A DNA stretch of 64,000 bases from Epiperipatus broadwayi (GCA_028023455.1 JAQFVV010012506.1:1612214-1676213); one strand, 5' to 3'; positions 25,290 through 38,501 are shown, numbered from the stretch's first letter. Notes: generated from the sequence alone by a model not told the origin. Translations and numbers: made by a program.

Positions 25290-28200
25290 TATATTTTATT
25301 AAGAACTATTATCTGACAACTATTGTTGATTTCTGAAGCTTACATTAAGAAGGAAAAAAATAGTGAAGCATGCTACTAGAACAGCAGCATGTAAGCTGAA
25401 AATATGATATACATATGATTTTTATATAATTACTTTTCCATATGAATATAAATATGTGTAATGGATGATTAAAGCCAAGTGCACTTTCAGTGATGAGCAC
25501 CATATGGATTTTATTGATGACTGACCTTATTTAATACTACCCAAAACTTAGATATATATTAAGGAAATATTGTATTATCATAAGATCCTAGTGTGCCATT
25601 GGGGGGTCTTTATTACCTCATCCACTTTACTTCTTCATAATGGGTTCCTACAATAACATGAATTTTTTCCTCAATGATTGGATTCTTGTATTACTTAGAA
25701 AATTAATATATATTATTCTCATGTTCTTTTATAATTTTCTGTGTTTTTTGTCACATGTAAATATATGAAAGAAACAATTTTTCTTTCTGATTCTGAATAA
25801 AGATTATCATGAGAATTTTAGTTATACAAAACATGCCAAGACAATATTTGACTTTTGTTCATACTTTTGCCAAGTTATTGTTTTCAATGCAATGATTTTT
25901 TTAAAGTTGATATAGAATCATTGATTTCTGATATTTAAATAAAAATTATATAAAGAAAAAAATTACATTAAACTATACTGGCTTTGTTTTAGTTAGCTAG
26001 TGACTATTCTTTTTGATCAATCTTTTATCGTGTAATCCAAAAGGCAAAACAAAATAAACTTTTCAAAATAATAATTATTATGAGTTTTTCTTTTAGAAAG
26101 ATAATATATGATTCATTGGATATTTTTCCAATCAATGTTATTAATAGATCCAGTCATATTTAATAATAGTAAAAAAAAGGTAAATGTATATTATTACAAG
26201 ACCAGCATAAGTAAACCTGCAACGCTTACACTAAAGACAGGAAAAGGGGTTATGAAGTTCATATAAATTTTATCAATGCTCCCTGCTGACTAGGCTTCAT
26301 CTATATAGATCTTTGTAAGTGTATAAAATTATTGACTAATGTTTTAGAAAATACTTTACAGGATGAGTAAGCAAAGTTGGACCAGTAAGCAATTTGGACA
26401 TAAAAGCATAGCTATGTTCAGCAACAGTTGAGCTTATTGCTACAGATAACATTAATAAATTAAGTGAATAATGGTGACAGCTTTGTGCTTGTCATATAAT
26501 GTGTACGCTGGGTAAATAATTTGATATTAATCTAGTGTTCAAATCAGCGCATTTATTAAGAAGGATAAAATAAAAAAAGTTGGCATTTTAGAACAGTTAA
26601 TTAAAATAGAAAAAAAAAGTAATTTGTAAATTATTTTACTATGCATTAAACAAAAATTGAAAATTATATTTTATTTATAGAATAGAATTTTAATATATTA
26701 ATTAAGTTGTTTACTAAAAAAATGAAAAAATGTAATAATAAATAAATATTTTTTAGTTCTCACTATAAAACATGAAACAATTTTGACGAGTGAGAAACTA
26801 TTTGGCTCTTTTGGGTCTGAGTAAAGATTCAAATGAGCATATTTAACATCTTTGATGTGACAGCTTTTCTATATATTGTAATGAACAATGAGACACTTTA
26901 AAAGTCACAATTCAAAAAAATGAAATGGCCTTTTCTTGTAAATTCTTTCCATATAATTATGACAAAAAAATTAAGTGAAGTTACTTTATTTGGGGGGAGG
27001 ACACTAAGTCAAACTTTGCACGCAAATGATGACGAACCTAGCACTGGCACTAAATTTATATGTATTGACATATAGTAATTTTAAATATCTTCATTCATTT
27101 AGATTGTATCCAATGTTCATAAATCACATCTTGAAATAGCCATTGCTAAAAAAGATAAATGATATTTGAGCACTAATGTCAGAAGCTGATACAATTTTAT
27201 TTGTTTGAGTATACCAATTTTTTTTAAATATTCCTCAGTAATGAGTTAATCCAAAAATCTTTAGCCTCATTATCACTCATTAAAATACATTAGTCCATAG
27301 AACTCTCAGAGTTTTCAGATGATGATCCAACCAAATGCTTACCTTCAATGATTTTACAAGAATTTGTGTATTCCATGTAATATACCTATATGATACATTT
27401 ACATTGATGATAAAACTTTCTCTTTTAATATAAAAAAAATATGAATTTTTATTCTATTAAAAAACCAAAGCTAAACACACAAAAAGTAGCATAATAAATG
27501 CTACTAATATTTTTCTAATTAAAAAAGTAAAAGGGAACATTTCCTTAGTGGCAATTCTTAATGATTTGTCTTTGCTTGTTATATTTGGATGTACAATTTA
27601 TAAATGTGAGATAATATTACAGTAATTAATAATAATATGTTTATTAAGTATTTTTATATGTTGAATTTCTAATCTCTGCAAATTTCAACAGGAAATTACT
27701 TTGACATATACTACTATTTAGACCTTTTTACATTTAACGTTAAATTGAATGTCTTAAATTTTTCATTAATAAAAAAAAAGAGATTTGATGTCAAACATTT
27801 TCAAATAAAAACTAGATATTTATTAAATTCAGAGATGATTGTTTGACAAAGTCATTGCTGTTAATATTCTCTAGATAGAACATGTATTGTAAAAAAGTTA
27901 AAAAAAAATTATATTAGTTTTATTTTTTAATAAAATGATATTAATTTTATTTGATCATAACCTAAAGTTGATACATTTATATATCAGTCATTTCTGCTGC
28001 TTATATTCTCCAAGCACAAAAACTTAATATTTAAGTTGAGACAAAAATAATTCTTAGCCATTCTCCAGTTTTTTAATAGACTGTACAAGACATGCCTTAC
28101 ATGCATAAATTATTCTTCCTATAATACCCCATAATAATTTCATTACTATAATAATTATCTTAAAATAGTTTGTCATAATTAATATATTTGGAGAGAACCA

Positions 28201-28415
28201 AAGTTCTGTCTTCTTTAAAGCTTCTCAGCATTGGTAATTTTACTTTTCACAACCAAAGTCTTTACAATTTTATTTATATTTATTTTTTTTGGTGGATATT
28301 CTCTAAAATACTGAATTGTGCTAGTATTACTGCCAGATGTTCAGTGAGAGTTCTTTTATAAAAATAAGATCACTTTATAATAATGCATCTGGTATGATTT
28401 ATTCTTTATATAAGA
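25290..28415. other. AT-rich DNA without recognisable features
   Basis: About 3 kb with no coding similarity, RNA or assignable repeat. A short G run (GGGGGGAGGAC near 26993) is isolated. Confidence 0.5.
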
Positions 28416-28419
28416 TTCA

Positions 28420-28935
28420 GAGTAGGATGTTAAAATCAGTTATTATTTAGTTTAAAAGTAAAATCAGATAAATGCAATTGTTTAATTTTTAGATCACATA
28501 GTTCATTTTAAGACTGTCATTTATAATTGGCGATTATTTGGTTATATTATTATCAAAGTTTAATGCTTAGAAAATTATCATTATAATTTTAATGTTTACA
28601 TCTTGAGTCTGTGAAATCATTTAAATTAATATATAATTTTTCACGAAGATAGGGTTAGTTAAAAAGTGGGGATTCAATAATGTGAATTTTCAAATTTTTA
28701 TTTAGAATAAAATACCTAGTTTGATTTATTACTCATATACAATATAGATTGCTAAAGTAAAATCAGCCACAGTTTAGTTTAAGATAAAATCACACACAAA
28801 AGTATTTGTTAATCTTTAGATCATGTTGTTCAGATTGAATTTACATCAGTGCTCTAGATTTCATACATGGAGCACCCATTATAATTTCAAGGCTTATATC
28901 TTGACTCTGTGAAAATATATTTAATATATTTAGAT
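28420..28935. repeat. Divergent direct duplication
   Basis: About 28420-28630 and about 28745-28930 share an ordered set of blocks: AGTAAAATCAG, TTTAGTTTAA, TTTTTAGATCA..T.GTTCA, ATTATAATTT.AA and ATCTTGA.TCTGTGAAA. The offset is about 310-320 bp. It is old and indel-rich. Confidence 0.5.
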
Positions 28936-29104
28936 GGTCTGCTTTTTTGTGTAACAAATGACATCAATATACTGTTTTGTAACTTAGCTTTAGCTAAATA
29001 TATATATTTATTGTCACATATCATAATCAAAGCACATAATCAGTTCAAAGAAATGTTCATGTCAAAATTCCATTTTATACAAATATACATGTACATATTA
29101 TCAA

Positions 29105-29410
29105 TATAATCGCTGAGTTAATGAAAAGTTCTGATGAGTCCATGCTTATACTTTGTTGATTTTTCCCAGATATATATTCTAACTCCTATTAATCTTTCTA
29201 TGAACTTTTTATATGACATTCTTATTTTCTTTTTTCAATTTTTTGAAGTATTTACATTTTTAAAATTAAACTATCAACTCTCATAAGATGTCCAAAATAT
29301 AGTTCTTGCTTTGGTATTTTGCATCTAATAAGTATAGAGATTGAATTTCTTTATTGACAATTTTTTTTGTACTATCCAGAAAAATTCAAGAATTCTTCCC
29401 GTATAGTTAA
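29105..29410 (-). pseudogene. LINE C-terminal remnant (endonuclease-RT, RTE-like)
   Basis: One minus-strand frame (with stops) reads CKIPKQELYFGHLMRVDS, then ILQKIEKRK, then LEYISGKNQ and SMDSSELFINSAI. This reproduces the order seen at the C terminus of animal endonuclease-RT proteins of the RTE-like group: KR..L.YFGH.MR, then .I.GK.EGKR.RGR, then W...I..W.G and ELF.LA. Just upstream (29341-29420) GRILEFFW continues the '.YRR.LRISW' segment. The catalytic domains are absent. This is a 5'-truncated or decayed fragment, different from the LINE at 35.3-38.1 kb. Assignment rests on motif order only. Confidence 0.5.
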
Positions 29411-29424
29411 AGACATTTTTTCTT

Positions 29425-32400
29425 TAATATATAAAATCCAATATTCATAACAATAAAATATCACTGAAGTATTGATATTATTTATTACATTTGGTCTTTA
29501 TTGAGACAATTTGTCTTTTACTATTGGAATAAAACTATCAAAAATAGCTTTAGCTTCCACAATTAAATGCAGCTTTTACTGGTATGAATTTTATGTCTTA
29601 TAGAGATAGAGTGATAAACTATTTCCTTTTTTTATTTATTATTATTTGTTTAAATATTTTTATTTTTTACATTTATTTTTTTCTATCGTAGAAATTTCTG
29701 AGATATTTGTTTTTCTTTTTCCCCTTTCAAAATAATGATATATGATGATTTCCTAATTAATAACCATTTGATTACTTATTTATTATCTAGAATATTATGA
29801 AGATGTTTTTTGTTTATAATGAATGGAATGTTATTAAACAATCTTTGGGTATAAAGATTTGGGATTTTTTTCTTGGACATTGGAACTTATAATTAATTAT
29901 AGTGTATGGTGTTTTGTGTTTCATCACATGTAATAAAATTCTATATATATGATTACATTTTTTTTGCCCTTGATTAAGTTTTGTCATACACTGTTTTAAT
30001 AACAATATTGTTAAGAAATCACTGTAAATAATTTTAATTTTTTCATGCAATCACTGAATAATGATTTTTACTTAAAAATAAAACTCCCATAGTAAAACAA
30101 TAAATAGATGCTGATAAGTTCATCTAAAAAGTGCAGTGTAAATAATACTGTCATGGGAAAATGATATCAGCTCTTATTTTTGATAATATGAATTTATAAT
30201 CTTGTTACTCTTCATTGCATGAATGTTTTCAAACACTGAAGTGGCATGACATTATACCTTGTTAAGCTAAAAAGTTTAGTATGCTACCTGAATCATAGTG
30301 CATTTAATATAATCTTGGCCTGATCACAGTGATGGCATAAGTACTAAGAGTTAAGAAATAATAAATTTATTTGAATCATTGAAATGTAGCCTGACCATGA
30401 CCAACATAATGCTTTATAGGTTGATATTTCTTAGTAGTTTCTTGCAGAATCCTGAAGATCAATGTTTAATATCTAAAGTTATTATTTCTAATGCTAAGAA
30501 GAAATAATCCAGTTACACTCATGTTGAAAGAGTTACCATGTGATATACATCTAAGTAAAATCATATGCTATTGGTAAGCATTATAAGACAAGAAAAGTCT
30601 TATGCCAAGATAAGATGGTCTTAAACCACATATAATTATATTTTAATATTTTAGTTATTTTTTGTGACTAGTTGAAGATATTAATTTAATATTTGATCAT
30701 TTTTATGCATTCATATTCATATGCATATTGTACATCTTTGATTTATTTTTATTTATTCTGAATTACTTATGCATAAATTTATTATGTGCTTAATTAGTAA
30801 GTGTGATTATTTATTTACTGAAATCATACTTATTTGTTATAATTTAATATGTACACACATATCTATATATAAGTAGGATAAATTCAACCACTAACACTAT
30901 AATACACAGTTAAAAATATAATCACTTAAAGTTTATAAATCTATTGATATTTGAAATAATATTAATATTTTATTACTACATCTTAATTTGATAAAAGTAT
31001 AATTTTGAAATAACATAGCATAAGTATAATTTTTAATAACAAGCAATCCAATTGCAATGTATTAGAATTTCAGATGCAATATTACATCATATAAAAACAT
31101 AGGTAATAAGAAAATTCAACTCAGTTTGTATTATCTATGATTGGACTTTAAATGATTTATACATGTATGTCTATAATATATTTGTAATATTTCAATTCTA
31201 TATTTGATAGATTTTTGAATGCAATTTATATTAAATTAAAAATAACTTCTAGATACAAAGTCTTTTTGCTAAACAAACAAAACAAATGAATTTATTTCTT
31301 TGTATTACTCATGAACTTATATGGAAAGAAAATTTAGATAATAATAATAATCTATAGAGAAATTGGATATCCATATTCAAATTGCCAAGAATTATATTGA
31401 CAAGATAGAATCATTAAGTATTCATTTTAATAGCTGTAAGCAATTACTTCCCATAGAAAATCATGGCTGAAAAAAGAAATGGGTTTATTTTTGATCTGAT
31501 TTATAGATAGACATTGGTTTTACAAGATGTTAAATTAAATTTAATATTTTAGATGATATTTGGAAAGTTTTATCATTCTAAAATATATATTATTTAATGC
31601 TGTATAATTTTAATATTACATATATAGTATAAGTAACCAGATTGGTGTAGGTCACAGTATGTAAAAAATAAATAAAGAAGTTTGTTGGTCTTGTCTAATT
31701 TTTATTTCATTTGATCTATGAATAATGGAGGTGTTGAAGTATTAATATTAACCAGGTAACTATGGCAACTATACTATTCAAACAGCATTCTGATTTATTA
31801 TTAACATTTAGCATTAATTTATAAATCTGTTGTGATCAATTTCAGAGAAAAATATAAACAGGTGAATAAATAAATAGATTTTGGAAATAGTTAAGTGAAT
31901 CATTTACTTGAAGAGAATTAATATTATTTTAAGTATTACACATTTCAATTTCTATTATTACAATCACCATAGCAACACCTATTATAAAATTATATCTTTT
32001 ATGTTTCATATATGTTGTTCATAAATTAGTTATATATAAAAAATTATTATTAAAAAACATGTGTAAAATATTTATATCCATTAAAATGTATTAGAATTAT
32101 AATAGGAATTCTTTATTTTGGTTTAAAATAGAAAAATAATATTGAACTTATAAAACAGGATTTCATTTTCACTGTATCCAATTTTTTTAAAATCTCCATT
32201 TCACTTACTAATTGGAGGCAAAATTTTCTTGAACAAATTTCTCATCGTTGAATCAAATTTGAGCAATATTCAACAGTTGTTGTGACAACAATAATGTCAT
32301 CAAGAATATCTTATAAATAGAAGAGAGACATTATAATTTGAGTTCTTGTAGTTTTATCATTTCCAGAACAGATGCATTTAGATCTGTCTTCGAAAATTTG

Positions 32401-32465
32401 TTAAATTTTATTGTTTAAGGGATTAATCTATAAAAGTGTGGAAGAATAAGATTTTAACTATATGC
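29425..32465. other. AT-rich DNA without recognisable features
   Basis: About 3 kb without coding similarity or assignable repeat. The minus ORF at 29814-30050 shows no motif I recognise. Confidence 0.5.
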
Positions 32466-32469
32466 CAGT

Positions 32470-33050
32470 TCAACTGGGACAACTTGCTTATGAAATTTCA
32501 GGGGAAGCAGCAAGAATGTGACAGAAAGAAAAACCCATCAAAATGCATTGTGTTGCAGGTCAGCTATATAAAGATATTCTGTGGTTAAAAATCTAAAATT
32601 GCACTTATTTATTTGTGATGGATATAAATCCCATTATATGTCTATGGATGTCATTATTCAGATCAAAGAATTTTACAAGATTGATGAACTCAACTTATGT
32701 GTGACATTAGGTAATTTAAATTTCACTTTCTTAATCTGGAAAGAAAAAGTTAGCATTTATCATTCTTTGCTTGATTATAACTGGATTGTATCATTAAAGG
32801 AATTCTCTTTGTGCATTATTATTAATGGAAAAAAAATAAAGCAAGTGATATGTAATTTTGCATCAGATAAGTACCTATTGTTTTAAATGGTTGGATAAAT
32901 TTATATTTTTAAAAGAAAACATTAGACTTCTAAATGTGAAAATAATTGGATTCAAATCCATGTTAGTTATTACTCATGTTTATCTTCTCTACTTAAAGGA
33001 AAATCATCTCTACATCTTACAATTGGAAATAAAGAACTGGAAGCTATGAT
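32470..33050 (+). pseudogene. Probable DDE_1 (pogo/Tigger-like) transposase remnant
   Basis: The frame at 32581-32883 contains LFICDGYKSHYMSMDVI, resembling the second catalytic block of pogo/Tigger/Jerky-type transposases (L..DG..SH.....VI). It is followed by TLGNLNFTFLIW and then IYHSLLDYNWIVSLKEF, placed where families have 'LPP.LTH..QPLD...F..LK..W'. The expected third Asp (QPLD) is replaced, so the copy would be inactive. The overlapping frame 32858-33046 includes IIGFKSMLVI, possibly the 'I..GF..TGI.P' block. The upstream frame (from about 32463) is open for about 20 codons but unassigned. The ORF start at 32581 is GTG, not ATG. An unrelated origin is possible. Confidence 0.4.
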
Positions 33051-33054
33051 AGAT

Positions 33055-33900
33055 CCATGGATAGTGAATGAAAATGGACAAACTTTCACTTAGGTGATCT
33101 GTTTTCTATACATATTGTAATGAGGTGGGGGTATAATCAAACTCTGTTGCAATAAATAGAAACAAATGCATAGTCATATTTTTAGGCATTATTATAGAAT
33201 ATATTGTTACTAATAGAACTAAAATTTACAGGTTACTTTATGATCAATGATCATTGATATAGTTTTCTTGTATTATAGATATTTTTGTATGAGGAAATCT
33301 CATAAAAGAGAGGGGTGGGAGGATTGCAATGCTCTGATTTTCTTTTCTTGTGGTTGCCAAACCCATCTATGCACATTGCTATGTAAGTGTATGAGTGTTT
33401 AAACATTAATGGAATGTGAATATCTACAAGATAGAAAAAAAAACTGTTTTGTTTGATAAATGTTTAAAAAAATGTTAAAATTTAAAGAAGGGATTATAAA
33501 TTCCAAGATGGAAGACCTGTTAATTTACAAAAAAGGAAAAGTATTTTGCTAAATAAATGCAAATAAATTTTATTTAGAAATAAGCCAAAATAGAACAATA
33601 GCAAGTGAATTTGCAAATCCTGGGAATGTTGGATACTACTTAAGAAAAAGGTGTAAAAAAGCTTTTTATGGAACATACCAAAGAAGGTGAATGGAATGTT
33701 AATGGAAATAAAAATAAAAATAAAATGAAAAGAAAGAAAAGGAAGTTAGGGAAAGGGGGTAGAGTTGGTGATTCTTAAAAAGAAAGAGAGAAAGAAAAAA
33801 ATTGAAATTATTTGAAGTTTGGCCATGGGAGAAAAGAAAAAAACCTGCTCATTGCATATATATATATATATAAAGAAATTTAGATCAGGGATATATATAT
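33055..33900. other. AT-rich DNA; (TA)n at its right end
   Basis: No gene seen. Purine-rich A/G stretch at 33660-33840. Short (TA)n tracts at 33856-33872 and 33891-33901 abut the following LTR. Confidence 0.5.
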
Positions 33901-33901
33901 A

Positions 33902-35228
33902 TTGACAGAATATGATCAGGCTGAAGTAGAAACTTAAACATGCAGTGTATCCAATCCCTTCCTCTCTGAATGTATAGTCACTGACAGTGCCTGAGAAGAA
34001 ATGTTACACCTGAGGAAGTCACCTCAACAAAATAATATTGCTAGAATGCCATGATTATGACATTGAAAAAATCAAAACAATAAATATAATATTGCAGAAG
34101 TGAAACATAAACCCCCAAAATTCAAGTCATCATTTTAGGAAACGGAGATTATCATTTATCAGGTTGATTCAATCACTTCTCCAAGGATAATACAGGTACT
34201 GTTTTCTGTGTGTGTGTGTGTGTATATATATATATAAAGAGAGAAAATTTATATACCGTGTAATCAATACAAAAAATTGGGCTGTTGACCTAATTATAAA
34301 CTCTTTTAATTGCCTAGAGAAGCTTAAATTAATTCCAGGTGCAGATCATAAAATGTATCAAATTTTCTATAAGTAAATTGTCTTAATATACATGTCGTAG
34401 TGTGCTTGTGTGTGTGGGTTTGGTAAAAAAAAAAAAAAATAGAGAAGAAAATCTAGAAGCATATAAAATAATAAATTGATATAAAAAAAAACAGGGATAA
34501 GGGGAAGTAAATAATTTTTTAATGCAATATGGCTATTGTAAATATGATTTGAGATAAGGTTGGTGAATATTGTGTGTGTTAGCAGCGCTAAATATTCAAA
34601 TGTTAAATGAAATAAACTGAGGTGTTATTGAGTTATATTTAGATATTCATACATATAAACATGTATTAAATAACTAATTAGTCTCTGAGTATTATTATTT
34701 TTTGATTAGATTATTCAATGTTTTTTACCTTCGAAGGTAGCACTCGTGAGAATTTCTAGAAACAAAAGAAAAGTCAAACAAAAATTATAGAGATGAAAGG
34801 ACCATTGAATTCTAAGAAAGGGAATTGTATTGTAGATTAGTATAGTTTAGACCTACTCCCAGTAATTTACCACCCACCCTGAGAAAGCTAGCCGAAGGTA
34901 AGGTCATTACAACATCGTATTATTGGCTTCATATTTTCTAGTATAATTCTTACCTACTGGTGAGATTGGTGCTTGGAGTCATTAGTGTGACATCCATAAA
35001 TATACTGTGTATGATATTGAAGAAAATTATTTTGTGTATATAATATTTCATTCTGAATGAAGGTGATAATATAAAAGATTGCATTAAAGAAACAAAGAAA
35101 AAAAACTGTTAATAAGATGATTTGTGTTTTATTGATTTTTTTATTATTTGTTTATTCACGTGTATATACTCATACTTGCATAAAGATGATTACCTCCCAC
35201 AGATGATGGGAAAAGGGGTGGACCCATT

Positions 35229-35231
<3 letters not shown>
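33902..35231 (+). mobile_element. Solo LTR related to the 50.4-55.1 kb element
   Basis: Begins TTGACAGAATATG directly after an (AT)n tract and ends GGACCCATTACA directly before another (TA)n tract. Homology to the LTRs at 50409-51894 and 53514-55087 is clearest near the 3' end. GAGATTGGTGCTTGGAGTCA followed by CCATAAATAT matches their AAGATTGGTGCTTGGAATCC block. CTACTCCCA...CCTGA...AAGCTAGC and the AAAAGGGG...TTACA end also align in order. Length about 1330 bp against 1486 and 1574 bp. The 5' half is only weakly similar, so it is a diverged subfamily. No internal region adjoins it. Confidence 0.55.

Positions 35232-35281
<50 letters not shown>
35232..35281. repeat. (TA)n microsatellite
   Basis: About 25 TA units between the LTR end and the LINE 3' end. 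Confidence 0.97.
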
Positions 35282-35283
<2 letters not shown>

Positions 35284-38100
35284 TCAACCATTATCAATCC
35301 ACTGAAGGATAAAGGTCTCTCCAAGTTTAATCCATCTTCTCCGATCTTTAGCTTCTCTTCTCCACATCACACTGCACACTTTCTTATTTCATCCATCCAT
35401 CTCACATGTAATCTCTTTCTGGGTCTTTTACAATCTCTTGGAATCCAGTTTAAAATTTCAATTGTCCATCTATTATCATCTCTTCTAGCAATATGTCCAG
35501 CCCAACTCCACTTCAATCTTTTAATTTTTTCAATGAGGTCAGTAACACCTATTTTTTCTCTTACCCATACATTGTGTTTTCAATTCTTCTTATTACTCCC
35601 AACATACATCTCTCCATACATCTTTGAGTGGTCTGAAGTCTCTGTATTGCTCTTTCATTAAGTGTCCAAGTCTCAGATCCATAAGTAAAAACTGGTAAAA
35701 CACATTTGTTAAAAACCTTCCTTTTCAAACACATAGGCATATTTCTTTTTAGTATCAAGTTATTTCAACCAAAAGCACTTCAACCAAGTTTAATTCTATG
35801 ATTAATTTTCTCCATTATGTTTCTATCTGTATTAATAATCTGACCAAGGTATTTGTAACTGTTAACTTCTTCTAATTCATCATAATCAATTTTTATTTTC
35901 ATATTTTGAGCAAATCAATTAAACATTACTTTAGTCTTTTTAACATTTATCTTTAGTCCTACTTTCCTACTTTCATCTGATAACTCCTGCAATATTTCCT
36001 GCAGCCCTGAAGCATTATTTGCAAAAACAACTACATCATCTGCGAAATCTAAATGACTAAAATAATCTCAATTTACTTTCACTTCTTTAGGTTCCCATTT
36101 TAATCCACAAAATACTTCTTGCAATACTGCTGTAAAAAGTTTTGGAGATATGGAGTCACCTTGTCTTACACCTTTCTCAATGTTGACGTTCTCAGTATCA
36201 TTATGTAATCTAGTTGTTGCTGTTGCATTTTTATAAATATTCTTTAAAAATACGACAATATCCTGGGTCTATACCTTGATGACCCAATGCTTTAATCACT
36301 GAAGAAATGTTTATAGAATCAAATGCCTTTTCATAATCTACAAATCCAAAACATAATGACAACTTATATTTATTTGTCTTTTTTATAACTTCTCTCAATA
36401 CCTGGATATGATTTACTGTACTAAAACCACTTTTAAATCCAGCTTGTTCTCTTGGTTGGTGGAAATCTAATGTTCTCTGCAGACGAGTTGTAATTATCTT
36501 GGTAAAATTTTTATACAAAACTGATAAAAGGCTGATAGGCCTGTAATTTCTAATATCTTCTTTATCACCTTTTTAAAATATTAATATTATTACTGCATTC
36601 TTCCAATCATCCGGTACATCTTTATCATTTAGACATTTGGTATATAACTTTGCTAAAAAAATTTTTATTTCTTCACCTGCTTCTTTTAATACATCAATTA
36701 TAATTCCATCATTACCTGGAGCCTTTCCTTTCTTCATACATTTAATTGCATGTCTCACTTCTTCATTTAAAAATTCTGGGCAATTCGGAAGATGTATTAG
36801 ATATAGGGGGTACTTGTTCTTTATTACTATATAATTCTTGATAAAAATCTTCTACCAATTTCATGATGTCATCTCTCTTTTTAGTAATAATTCCATCTTT
36901 TTTTCTTATTGCAGATATAAATTTCCTACCAATACCAAAATGTTGTTTAACATTCTTGAGACTTTTATTTTCTTCTACAGCTTTCCTTGCTAGTTCACAG
37001 TTATACTTTCTTATATCATTTTCAACTCTTTTCTGCACCATTTTACAAAATTTGAGATATTTAATCCTTTTTAGTGCATCATTTTTGTATATCTTCATAT
37101 TCTTTCTTTTCTTCGTAAATTCTCTAGTCTCAGCAGAAATTTTATTGGTCAATTGCTGCTTTTTTCTAACAGCTATCTTTGTTGCAGTTTTTGAAAGTGT
37201 ATCAGTTATTGTCATATTAATTTCATTCAAATCTAAATCATGTTCAAAATCTACTAATACTTGAAACTGATTTGTAAGTTCTAAATTAAATTCATTAGAA
37301 TGTTTCTCAAGATTAGGAATATCAACTATAAATATTGTTTTTTTTAAAATAATTTTTGTCTCTCTAGTTTTACATTAAGACGTATCTTACACCTTACTAA
37401 TCGATGATCACTTCCTGTGTTAAATTTATTAAGAACATTACAATCTTGAAATATGTATTTCCTGTTAGTCAAAATATAATCCAATTCTGCTGTACCTTCA
37501 TTTGGATGCTTCTATGTCCATTTCCTTTTAACATTTTTCTCAAAAAAAAAATTCATAATATTAAGTTTTTCTTTTTCTGCAAACTCCACAAGTCTACGTC
37601 CTCTCTCATTTCTATTACCATAACCAAAATTACCTACAGCACTTTCATCTTTCATTTGTTTACCAATTCTAGCATTAAAGTCTCTCATAACAATTTTAAA
37701 ATGTTGTTTACTCTGATCAAAAGCCTTTTGTACATTCATATAAAAATCTTCTACTACTTCATCAATATGAGCACTTGTTGGGGCATAAACCTGAATTATC
37801 TGCATTTGGTATCTGCTAGTAAGTTGTATAACTAATCTTGCCACTCTGTACAATACACCATCAATCTCCACAATTTTGTTCTTCCACTATATTTATAATG
37901 AATCCTACTCCACTTGTCTTTCCAATATTGGTGCCTTTATAATAGAGTATATGTCCACTCTTTAAATCAATTGTCTCTTCACCTTTTTTTTTAACTTCAC
38001 AAAGTCCTAGAATGTCCCATTTAATATAAGACAGTTCTTCTAATTCTTGTAATCTTTCTTCACTTGAAAGTGATCTGCAGTTGTAAGTACCTAAATAAAA
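35282..38100 (-). pseudogene. RTE/BovB-type LINE, nearly full length but broken
   Basis: Reads right to left. APE endonuclease: GTYNCRSLSS start and ILGLCEVKKK (catalytic Glu) at about 37975-38085; YAPTS at about 37775; DFNARIG at about 37675, where the usual GDFNA has Arg for Gly; GSDHRLVRCKI at about 37385-37420. A linker (36763-37230) follows. RT: GKAPGNDGI (36720s), REQAGFKSGF and FVDYEKAFDS (36320-36455), the FADD catalytic box at 36035-36046, and KCVLPVFTYGSETWTL (35645-35720). C terminus: LKWSWAGHIARRDDNRWT and LHVRWMDEI (about 35380-35510). Several TGA stops (about 35766, 35920 and 36070) and frameshifts inactivate it. The enzyme would nick target DNA and copy its RNA at the nick. The last bases on its strand (GGTTGATGA) run into (TA)n, consistent with an RTE-style short-repeat tail. 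The family name is by motif, not search. Confidence 0.85.
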
Positions 38101-38105
38101 AAGTC

Positions 38106-38108
<3 letters not shown>

Positions 38109-38138
<30 letters not shown>
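38109..38138. repeat. (TA)n microsatellite
   Basis: About 15 TA units between the 5' end of the LINE and the LTR fragment. Confidence 0.95.
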
Positions 38139-38140
<2 letters not shown>

Positions 38141-38390
38141 CAACAGTCTGGGTGAAGATTGGAGCTATCTTACCATATCTGCACTACGATAGTTTTAAAA
38201 TATCTTTTTTTTCCTTAATAAAGTTTTCTTTTAATAATTTTTTTTATCTGTGCGATTTTATATATATACGAGTTTAAATGATTTTTAATTTTCAATTTTT
38301 AATTCTTAAAAAAGAAAAAGTTTTTATATGCGAACTTTTCAATGTCTAATTTTTAAAATAAATAGTGTTACGGCACATGTGCCTGTTACA
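38139..38390 (-). mobile_element. LTR fragment, minus strand
   Basis: On the minus strand it starts TGTAACAGGCACATGTGCCG followed by TAACA at 38390, immediately next to (TA)n. It resembles the LTR at 47530: both have a 5' dyad, an A-rich stretch, then a CGTATATATATA...ATCGCA block. It ends at 38139 in GACTGTTGTAA against the (TA)n beside the LINE, so it is a short or truncated LTR of about 250 bp. Shared GTAGTGCAGATA sequence also appears at 49497. Confidence 0.55.
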
Positions 38391-38501
38391 ATATATATAT
38401 ACATATATATATGCTATTAAAAAGGTGAGATGATTGCCTAGACAGCAGTGAGAAATATTGGTTACTATATTTACTATGAATGTTTAGGGGTGACTGGTTG
38501 G

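Noticed and set aside
35122-35661. 179-codon plus-strand ORF
   Set aside because: Shadow of the minus-strand LINE C terminus plus (TA)n; the minus frame carries the family motifs.
36863-37835. Plus-strand ORFs of 133 and 143 codons
   Set aside because: Shadows of the LINE linker and endonuclease regions on the minus strand.
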